21,603 nucleotides of DNA from Flammeovirgaceae bacterium UBA5008 (GTDB lineage Bacteria > Bacteroidota > Bacteroidia > Cytophagales > Cyclobacteriaceae): contig DGYK01000031.1 in the NCBI GenBank assembly GCA_002398365.1, forward strand, positions 193,477-215,079. The letters are read 5' to 3'. The position numbers and the translations under genes are program-made. How positions within the stretch are numbered: position 1 is the stretch's first letter; the number at the start of each line of letters is the position of its first letter. Positions 14,061-20,611 of this stretch are shown in pieces. Below the pieces are notes generated by a model. It worked only from the letters and a program-made list of their open reading frames with translations. It was not told the DNA's origin and ran no database searches.

Positions 14061-16118
14061 ATGCGCATAAAAATTTGTTTTCTGATCGCAACACTTTCCA
14101 CCACCTCCGTAGTGGCACAGTTGCCCGATCCGGCTACGATCGATATCATCCGCGACAAGTGGGGCGTGCCGCACATTGCAGCCAAGACCGATGCAGGTGT
14201 AGCGTATGGTTTGGCGTGGGCCAATGCCGAAGATGATTTCAAAACCATTCAACAGGGTTTTTTGGCAGGCAAAGCTATGCTGGGAGTTTATTCCGGTAAG
14301 TCCGGTGCCACCGTTGATTTTGTCGTGCAGTTTCTACAATGCCGCAAGATTGTAGACGAGCGCTATGACAAAGATATTTCTCCTGATTATAAATTGATTT
14401 TAGAAAGTTATGCTGCGGGCATCAACGCGTACGCGAATGCGCATCCACACGAAGTGTTGGTGAAAAATCTTTTTCCGGTAACACCGAAAGATATGCTGAC
14501 GTATTCTGTTTTGCAGTTGGCCATTTCCAGCGGAGCGGATAAAGCGCTCCGCGAAATTACAGGAGGTACTGTGCCATTGGCGACAGGCTTTGCTCCGGGC
14601 GGTTCGAATGGGTATGCTTTCAATTCCAAGAAGACAAAAGATGGCAATGTATATCTGGCGATTAACTCGCATCAACCATTGGAAGGACCTGTGGCGTGGT
14701 ATGAAGCACACCTGATGAGTGAAGAAGGCTGGAATATTTTAGGTGCGTTGTTTCCGGGGGCACCGAGCATTTTGCATGGATGCAATGAAAATTTAGGTTG
14801 GGCACACACGGTCAACAATCCGGATAAGTTGGATGTGTATCAATTGGAAATCAATCCGGCCAACGAAAATCAATATAAGTTAGATGACCATTGGGAGACG
14901 TTGGAAGAAACCACCATTAAGCTAAAAGTTAAAGTGATGGGGATTCACCTTACCGTGAAGCGAAAAATTTGGAACAGTAAATTTGGCCCCACGCTTGTAA
15001 CGAAGAAGGGAACCTTTGCGATTCGCACCGGAGCGCTGATGGAAATTCGCGCACTGGAGCAATGGTATCGCATGAACAAAGCGAGAAATTTTTCCGAGTT
15101 CAAACGCGCTTTGTCCATGGGAGCCATCTCCGGTTATAATATTATTTATGCAGATAAGTACGATACGATCTATTATATCAGCAATGGAAAAATTCCAGTG
15201 CGCAAAGCAGGGTACGATTGGAATGCAACCGTACCCGGTAATACTTCTCAAACTTTGTGGAATGAATTTTATGCAGTCGATCAGCTGCCGCAGTTGGTGA
15301 ATCCGGCTTCCGGTTATTTGTACAACAGCAATCACTCGCCTTTCAATGCTACAGCAGAGGAGAATAATCTATCTCCCGGTAATTACAATGACAAGTCCAT
15401 GGGCTATGAAACACATGACAACAATCGCAGCAAGCGATTCATGGAATTGATTGCGCAATATCCGCAGGTGAGCTATGAAGATTTTAAGCGCATCAAATAC
15501 GATTTGCAGTTACCGCAAAAGTTGGCATACCAAACCGATGCCAACGCGTTGTTTCAACTTTCTCCAAACGATTTACCCGATCACGAGGAAGTGATTCAGA
15601 ATTTGATTTCGTGGGACCGCAAGGCTACGATTGAAAGTAAAGGCGCAGCGATTTTCGCGATCATCTATTATCAAGTGGTGAATGAACAAGCAGGAGGCGC
15701 TACTTACCGCACCTTGTCCAAACAAAAATGTTTAGAGTTGATTGCGTTCGCTAAGAAGTACATGCTCGAAAATTTTGGACGTGCCAATATTACACTGGGA
15801 GAATATCAAAAATTAGTGCGCGGAGATAAGCGTGTTTCATTACCGGGTTTGCCCGATGTTATTGCGGCTATGCACTCCGTACCCGACCAGCATGGCACAA
15901 TGCGTGGCAACCAAGGTGAATCGTATATTGAGTTGGTGAAGTTTACGCCAGCCGGCCCTGAGATCGAAACAATTCATTGCTACGGTGCTTCCAACAATCC
16001 TGACAGCGAACACTTTAATGATCAAATGAATTTATTTGTGGAGCAAAAGACAAAACCCATGACTCTCAACAAAGAGAAAGTGTACCAGGAAGCCAAACGA
16101 ATTTATCATCCTAAGTAA
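14061..16118 (+). CDS. Penicillin-acylase-family Ntn hydrolase (possible N-acyl amide or acyl-homoserine-lactone acylase)
   Basis: This 685-residue exported protein has a signal peptide (MRIKICFLIATLSTTSVVAQ) and the start of an alpha chain with the family's typical IDIIRDKWGVPHIAAKTDAG and AYGLAWANAEDD. The processing site is GGSNGYAFNSKKT: autocleavage between Gly181 and Ser182 would free Ser182 as the N-terminal nucleophile of the beta chain. INSHQP (201-206) and HTVNNPD (249-255) are also typical; the latter holds the likely oxyanion-hole Asn. The enzyme should hydrolyse amide bonds of acylated substrates in the periplasm. Relatives include penicillin acylases, aculeacin A acylase and AHL acylases such as PvdQ; the substrate cannot be chosen from sequence. 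It begins 33 bases after the four-helix membrane protein, with no visible terminator between. Confidence 0.92.
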   Translation: MRIKICFLIATLSTTSVVAQLPDPATIDIIRDKWGVPHIAAKTDAGVAYGLAWANAEDDFKTIQQGFLAGKAMLGVYSGKSGATVDFVVQFLQCRKIVDERYDKDISPDYKLILESYAAGINAYANAHPHEVLVKNLFPVTPKDMLTYSVLQLAISSGADKALREITGGTVPLATGFAPGGSNGYAFNSKKTKDGNVYLAINSHQPLEGPVAWYEAHLMSEEGWNILGALFPGAPSILHGCNENLGWAHTVNNPDKLDVYQLEINPANENQYKLDDHWETLEETTIKLKVKVMGIHLTVKRKIWNSKFGPTLVTKKGTFAIRTGALMEIRALEQWYRMNKARNFSEFKRALSMGAISGYNIIYADKYDTIYYISNGKIPVRKAGYDWNATVPGNTSQTLWNEFYAVDQLPQLVNPASGYLYNSNHSPFNATAEENNLSPGNYNDKSMGYETHDNNRSKRFMELIAQYPQVSYEDFKRIKYDLQLPQKLAYQTDANALFQLSPNDLPDHEEVIQNLISWDRKATIESKGAAIFAIIYYQVVNEQAGGATYRTLSKQKCLELIAFAKKYMLENFGRANITLGEYQKLVRGDKRVSLPGLPDVIAAMHSVPDQHGTMRGNQGESYIELVKFTPAGPEIETIHCYGASNNPDSEHFNDQMNLFVEQKTKPMTLNKEKVYQEAKRIYHPK

Positions 16119-16120
16119 TA

Positions 16121-16160
16121 CTTGGTGCAACTTTGTGATTCTTTGTGTGCCTTTGTGGAG
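16121..16160. repeat. Four tandem 10-base units, consensus CTTTGTGnnn
   Basis: Units begin at 16121 (CTTGGTGCAA), 16131 (CTTTGTGATT), 16141 (CTTTGTGTGC) and 16151 (CTTTGTGGAG). The period is exactly 10 bases, one helical turn. They lie 3 bases after the stop of the acylase gene. The same phrase is, from memory, seen in intergenic DNA of many Cytophagales genomes. There is no hairpin, so it is not an ordinary terminator. The rest of the 139-base gap, to 16257, is AT-rich with no gene or clear signal. Confidence 0.6.
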
Positions 16161-16257
16161 AAATTCAAAATAAGAATAGACACACATCAATGAATGCTTG
16201 AAATAAAGAAGTCAGTGCTGATGGATTTATAATCTTCTAATTGGCCACCAAACAATT

Positions 16258-16941
16258 TCATTGAATCCCCTTCGGTTTGCGAAAGCGAATCTTAATTATC
16301 TCACGATATTCTTCACTCGATGTGCCAAACAAAGCCTTTACTTTTTGTCGGGCGGCATTGCCAATGACGCGCAAGCATTTAGCGCCTACATAGAGTGTCG
16401 TATCTCTTTCTCTTCTGGTTACACTCCAAATCGTAGCTGCGTTAATTACACGCGTGTTGGCTTCACGCAATTCATTCAATTTAAGAGAGAGGCTGGCGAC
16501 AGACAGTTCTTCCGCTTCAGGTTGATAAGCTGGTTCGGATGCGACTAATAATATCAGCTCTTCAAAGTGTTGAGCCATGTTAGCAAAATCCAGTCCAAGC
16601 GCCCTACGTATTTTGGGAGCCGCAGGAGTTTCTGTTGCGTTGATCATTTCAGAAGCGTGCTGTTGTGGACGATAGCCTTGCAACTTGCGCACGATGGTTT
16701 GTGCATCGTCTTCTGTTTGTGGCAAAACTCCGCTCGCCTTCAGTTCACCTACGATGCGCACCGCCCACTTGCTCAGCCCTTCATAGGCTACTGCACGCAA
16801 ATTTGTCTGATTGTTGAAATCCGTTTTTGCCTGGTTGCAGCGGTTCATCACCAGCCTACCTTCTTCCAGTAGTTTTAACATGCTTTCGGTGCGGAGTTTT
16901 TCTTGAGCAGGATTGTACTTACTACCGAAACCTGCGCACAA
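16258..16941 (-). CDS. Unrecognised, mainly helical soluble protein
   Basis: This 227-residue protein has no signal peptide or membrane helix. It looks like a helical bundle: an N-terminal half rich in Glu, Lys and Leu (about 10-80), a polar Pro/Gln/Ala linker (about 90-110), and a C-terminal helical part ending in QKVKALFGTSSEEYREI and a basic IKIRFRKPKG tail. The C-terminal motif of the type ALFG..S.EY..I..I.FRKP recurs, as I recall, in unnamed Bacteroidota proteins; no function is known to me. The start is uncertain. TTG at 16941 is the first canonical codon; the frame stays open upstream for 24 more codons (to a TGA at 17014-17016) without any ATG, while the first internal ATG is at 16881. 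It is oriented opposite to all neighbours, diverging from the GH144-like gene. Confidence 0.65.
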   Translation of the reverse strand: MCAGFGSKYNPAQEKLRTESMLKLLEEGRLVMNRCNQAKTDFNNQTNLRAVAYEGLSKWAVRIVGELKASGVLPQTEDDAQTIVRKLQGYRPQQHASEMINATETPAAPKIRRALGLDFANMAQHFEELILLVASEPAYQPEAEELSVASLSLKLNELREANTRVINAATIWSVTRRERDTTLYVGAKCLRVIGNAARQKVKALFGTSSEEYREIIKIRFRKPKGIQ

Positions 16942-17031
16942 GACCGTGAGTCTTTCAAAGGCTGGCGGGTAGGAGATGAAAGATTGTGCAAATGAAATAG
17001 CCTTTGTGTAAGCTCAACACTTAAAATCCCC

Positions 17032-17058
17032 GATTACCACTTACTCTTACTGGTAATC
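17032..17058. promoter_or_regulatory. Inverted repeat upstream of the GH144-like gene, possible operator
   Basis: GATTACCA (17032-17039) and TGGTAATC (17051-17058) form an 8-bp perfect inverted repeat with 11 bases between the arms; arm centres are 19 bases apart, about two helical turns. It lies 43 bases before the GH144-like ATG and just upstream of a weak -7-like TAACTTC (17073). It has no T-run, so a dimeric regulator site is more likely than a terminator. Confidence 0.35.
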
Positions 17059-17101
17059 ATTTAGTTTCTTACTAACTTCACTTTTATAAAGACTATTCAA
17101 A

Positions 17102-18463
17102 ATGAAGAAGATTACAGTTCTATCCATTAGTTTACTCCTTTTCTTTTCATGTAATCAAAAACAACAGCAGCCGGTTGCCGATGCGAAGCCGTTTTTAGAT
17201 TCGCTTTCGCGCGATACGTTTGGATTCTTTTGGGATCTGGCGGATTCAACTACCGGCAATTTGCCCGATCGCTGGCCAACGCCTTCATTTTCGAGTATTG
17301 CCTCTACTGGCTTCGGCCTTACTGCGTATTTAATTGGCGTAGAGCGAGGCTACATCACACGCGATCAGGCGGCCGAACGTGTGCTGAAGACGCTTCTATT
17401 TTTTTATCAGTCACCCAAAGGAGATGCACCAACAAGCATAACCGGCTATAAAGGATTTTTCTATCACTTTATTGATATGACTAAGGGTGATCGGTATCGC
17501 GATGTAGAACTTTCTACCATCGACACGGGCTTGTTAATGATGGGCATTCTTTCGTGCCAAACCTATTTCGATGGTGACAGTGAGACCGAGAAAAAAATCA
17601 GAGATACAGCCGATGCACTCTATCAGGCAGTGGAGTGGGACTGGGCGATGAATGGCCAAGCGGTGATGAGCATGGGCTGGAAACCCGAGTCAGGTTTTCT
17701 GAACGCTACGTGGAAGGGTTATAACGAAGCCATGATCTTGTATGTGTTAGGTTTAGCATCGCCAACGCACCCGGTACCTGCTTCGGCATGGAAAGCGTGG
17801 ACAGAAACGTATCAATGGGGCAAATACTATAATCAGGAACATATCAACTTCGGCCCTTTGTTTGGACATCAGTATTCACATGTGTGGATCGACTTCCGCG
17901 GCATTCAAGATGACTACACAAAAAGCAAAGGCATCGATTACTTCGAAAACTCACGCAGAGCCACCTATGCCAACCGCGCGTATTGTATTAATAACCCGGC
18001 TGCCTATGTTGGTTACAACGAAAACATTTGGGGTCTTACTGCCTGCGATGGTCCCGGCAACCAAGGTAAAATCAACATCAACATTAGTTTTGATGGATAC
18101 AGCGCGCGCGGAGCGGCCGAGTGGTATGTGAAGGATGATGGAACCATTGCACCTACCGCAGCGGGTGGCTCTATTCCGTTTGCTCCTGAAATCTGTATAC
18201 CGGCCTTGCAGCAAATGAAACGGCAATTCGGAAGCAAGCTATATAAACAATATGGTTTTGTGGATGCGTTTAACCTGACCATCCATCGCGAAGGTGGTGT
18301 GAACGAATGGTTTGATGTAGATTATTTGGGCATTGATCAGGGCCCGATTATCATTCAGTTAGAAAATCACCAAACTGGTTTCGTGTGGGATTTGATGAAG
18401 AAAAATAAGTATGTGGTGGAAGGTTTAAAGAAAGCAGGCTTTCAGGGAGGTTGGTTGAAGTAA
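17102..18463 (+). CDS. GH144-like glycoside hydrolase lipoprotein (glycoamylase-domain family)
   Basis: This 453-residue lipoprotein has a short signal peptide with the lipobox LFFSC (Cys17), so it is membrane-anchored, possibly on the outer surface. The body is one (alpha/alpha)6-barrel glycoamylase domain (PF10091 type, about 30-450). Visible conserved blocks: DTFGFFWDLAD (38-48), STIDTGLLMMG (138-148), GYNEAMILYVLGL (206-218), HQYSHVWIDFRGIQDDY (256-272), NIWGLTACDGP (308-318) and YLGIDQGPIIIQLENH (408-423). Length and motifs resemble GH144, founded on the endo-beta-1,2-glucanase of Chitinophaga pinensis, and the many PF10091 proteins beside SusC/SusD genes. Linear or cyclic beta-1,2-glucan is the likely substrate, but related activities are possible. 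The sensor gene follows 19 bases after its stop, suggesting a two-gene operon ahead of susC. Confidence 0.85.
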   Translation: MKKITVLSISLLLFFSCNQKQQQPVADAKPFLDSLSRDTFGFFWDLADSTTGNLPDRWPTPSFSSIASTGFGLTAYLIGVERGYITRDQAAERVLKTLLFFYQSPKGDAPTSITGYKGFFYHFIDMTKGDRYRDVELSTIDTGLLMMGILSCQTYFDGDSETEKKIRDTADALYQAVEWDWAMNGQAVMSMGWKPESGFLNATWKGYNEAMILYVLGLASPTHPVPASAWKAWTETYQWGKYYNQEHINFGPLFGHQYSHVWIDFRGIQDDYTKSKGIDYFENSRRATYANRAYCINNPAAYVGYNENIWGLTACDGPGNQGKININISFDGYSARGAAEWYVKDDGTIAPTAAGGSIPFAPEICIPALQQMKRQFGSKLYKQYGFVDAFNLTIHREGGVNEWFDVDYLGIDQGPIIIQLENHQTGFVWDLMKKNKYVVEGLKKAGFQGGWLK

Positions 18464-18482
18464 CTTGGGGTTAACAAGAACC

Positions 18483-20396
18483 ATGAAAATTTCCGCATTA
18501 CTACTAGGGCTTTTACTAACGATCTCCGTGCAGGCTCAACAGCCGGTAGAAGTGGACGACCGCATTGAAGAGCGTAACTTCATGCCCTATGAGTTGATGT
18601 ATTATAAAGACCTGACCAACGCAGTCACCTTCGAGCAGATTTCTTCGCCTGCTTTTTCAACCAAATTCCAACAACATACCGATTACCGCAATAAAGACTT
18701 TGTGCCCAATGCCTCGTATTGGGTGCGCTTGCCGATTCGCCATGTGTCACAAACACAAAAGGCATGGTTACTCGAGTTTTATGATCAAACCATTGACCAT
18801 ATCGATGCATACGTGCCACAAGCGAATGGCACGTATCAATTGGTGAAGCTGGGCGATGAGCAGCCGTTTAGCCAGCGACTGTTTCGTCACAAAAACTTTG
18901 AGTTGATGCTGAACATGAAGAGCGATACCGTCATGTTCTATTACTTTAAAGTGCAATCCCACGATTTTGCCGACATCCGCATCGCCTTCCGCTCCACCAA
19001 TCGGTTTATCTACTATTCATTGAATGAGTACTTTCTGTTTGGCACTTTCTATGGCATGATCTTAATCATCGCCCTGTATAATTTCCTCACCTTTCTGGCC
19101 ATCCGCGAAATCAAATACATCTACTACATCTTCTATATTATTAGTGTGGCCTTGTATGCCATGAGTCTGGATGGTATAGGCTTTCAATACCTGTGGCCCG
19201 ATCAGCCGGAGTATAATGCCTATGCCACCGGAATCACATTATATATGGTGATATTGTGGTCGCTCATCTTCACGAGACGCTTTTTAAGTTTGCCGGCCAA
19301 TGGGCCCACCTTAAATACCATTTTTAAATGGGCCATAGCAATCCGCACCGCGATCTTCTTGGTGGCCCTATTTTTTGCTCCCGCTATCTTGAGTCAGCGC
19401 ATCATTGAGATTGCACCCTTATCACTCATTTTTTATTCGGCCATCCATGTATGGAGAAATGGATACCGGCCCGCTCGTTTCTTTGTGATTGCGTACGGGG
19501 TGCTCTTTGCCGGGTTCTTTTTGCGAGCCATGGTCTACTTTAACTTTTTGCCTTTCACTATCCTGTCGCATTACAGCCTGCATCTAAGTTTTGTGTTAGA
19601 AATGCTCTTCCTGACGCTGGCCTTGGGCGACCGCATCCGGATTTTAAAGGACAACCGCGATCGCGCCCTGCGGAAGATCATTCGCCAGCATGAGGCCAAC
19701 ATGCAATTGAAAGATAAAGTCAATCGAGAATTGGAACAGCGCGTGAAGGAGCGCACCCTTGAATTGGATGCGAAAAATTTAGCTCTGGAAGAAAGCAATC
19801 TGAAGCTTGTCAAGCAGGCCACGGAGATTAACCAGATCAACTCCCTGCTCGATCTGGATAACTGGAAGCTCAAAAACAGGGTGAAAGAAGTGTTGGAGGA
19901 GCGCTTGCTGGAGAAGGCGATGGACTATGATGAGTTTAAGACGTTGTATCCGGATGCACTATCCTGTTACCGCTTTTTAGAAGAATTAAAATGGTCTGAT
20001 GATTTCCATTGCCGTAAATGCCATAATGAGAAGTACTTTGAGGGTGCCATTAAGTTTTCGAGAAGATGTACCAAATGCGGTTATAATGAGTCGATCACGG
20101 CCTACACCATCTTTCATGGTATCAAAATTCCGGTCGAAAAAGCCTTTTTTATTGCCTATCTCACCGTAGTCGGGAAAAAGGGCATTACGCTAGAGAACAT
20201 CAGCAAGCAATTGGAAATCCGCCTGAATACGGTATGGTCGTTTAAAAAACGGGTGGTAGACCGGATTGAAGAGTTGCAAAAGGTGGGTAAGCGCCCGACC
20301 GTGTCCCGATGGCAAGATGTGATTCTGGTTGCTATGGAAGATCCTGAACTTAAAAAGCCAGCTAATTCAACACCAAAGAAACTGCTGAAAGTTTAA
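18483..20396 (+). CDS. 7TM-DISM membrane sensor fused to an IS1595-transposase-like zinc-ribbon/HTH DNA-binding domain
   Basis: This 637-residue protein begins at the ATG at 18483, directly before a signal peptide (MKISALLLGLLLTISVQAQ); a TTG at 18465 gives a useless extension. Domain order: extracytoplasmic 7TMR-DISMED2-like sandwich (about 20-170; SYWVRLPIRH, WLLEFYDQTIDHIDAYVP); a seven-helix 7TM-DISM membrane block (about 174-385); a coiled coil (about 395-475; LEQRVKERTLELDAKN); and a C-terminal part resembling the N-terminus of IS1595-family transposases. This includes LSCYRFLEELKWSDDF, a Cys4 zinc ribbon (Cys510, 513, 529, 532), SITAYTIFHGIKIPVEKAFF and a helix-turn-helix (KKGITLENISKQLEIRLNTV). 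No DDE catalytic domain follows; the protein ends about 40 residues later. No kinase, GGDEF or phosphatase output is present. It probably senses an external ligand, perhaps a sugar, and binds DNA from the membrane. The role is inferred. Confidence 0.85.
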   Translation: MKISALLLGLLLTISVQAQQPVEVDDRIEERNFMPYELMYYKDLTNAVTFEQISSPAFSTKFQQHTDYRNKDFVPNASYWVRLPIRHVSQTQKAWLLEFYDQTIDHIDAYVPQANGTYQLVKLGDEQPFSQRLFRHKNFELMLNMKSDTVMFYYFKVQSHDFADIRIAFRSTNRFIYYSLNEYFLFGTFYGMILIIALYNFLTFLAIREIKYIYYIFYIISVALYAMSLDGIGFQYLWPDQPEYNAYATGITLYMVILWSLIFTRRFLSLPANGPTLNTIFKWAIAIRTAIFLVALFFAPAILSQRIIEIAPLSLIFYSAIHVWRNGYRPARFFVIAYGVLFAGFFLRAMVYFNFLPFTILSHYSLHLSFVLEMLFLTLALGDRIRILKDNRDRALRKIIRQHEANMQLKDKVNRELEQRVKERTLELDAKNLALEESNLKLVKQATEINQINSLLDLDNWKLKNRVKEVLEERLLEKAMDYDEFKTLYPDALSCYRFLEELKWSDDFHCRKCHNEKYFEGAIKFSRRCTKCGYNESITAYTIFHGIKIPVEKAFFIAYLTVVGKKGITLENISKQLEIRLNTVWSFKKRVVDRIEELQKVGKRPTVSRWQDVILVAMEDPELKKPANSTPKKLLKV

Positions 20397-20406
20397 TTTT
20401 TTTTCA

Positions 20407-20489
20407 TTGTTTTTTAACCGCAATTCATTTTTCCGGAATTGGCCAAAAACGCCCTGAAAACGGTTTAGATCGTTGTTTTTTAACCGCAA
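20407..20489 (+). repeat. Exact 17-base direct repeat upstream of susC, candidate operator pair
   Basis: TTGTTTTTTAACCGCAA occurs identically at 20407-20423 and 20473-20489, 66 bases apart start to start (about 6.3 helical turns). Both copies lie in the 215-base gap between the sensor stop and the susC ATG. The flanks differ, so this is not a larger duplication. The positions suit a regulator that acts on the susC promoter. The rest of the gap (20397-20611) is AT-rich, with a small hairpin near susC and no gene. Confidence 0.6.
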
Positions 20490-20560
20490 AATTTGAAGCC
20501 TCTATTTTGCAATCGATTTCTGATTTTTAGGTAGATTCTTGAAAAAATATTTTCATTTCA

Positions 20561-20586
20561 GTTGGTGAATCACAAAATTCACTAAC
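20561..20586 (+). promoter_or_regulatory. Small leader hairpin before susC
   Basis: GTTGGTGAAT (20561-20570) and ATTCACTAAC (20577-20586) can pair over 10 bp with one G-U pair and the loop CACAAA, ending 25 bases before the ATG of susC. There is no T-run, so it is not a terminator. It might affect mRNA stability or translation, or be a protein site in DNA. Confidence 0.35.
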
Positions 20587-20611
20587 GCTTAACCTTTTAA
20601 AAGCACAGAAT

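Noticed and set aside
19970..20310. Remnant of an IS1595 insertion sequence
   Set aside because: The zinc-ribbon/HTH part is in frame with the receptor, no terminal inverted repeats or DDE domain are seen, and the gene ends normally, so I treat it as a fused domain and not a mobile element.
20431..20438. TTCCGGAA palindrome between the two 17-base repeats
   Set aside because: Eight bases in AT-rich sequence is expected often by chance and it has no position relative to a promoter that I can define.
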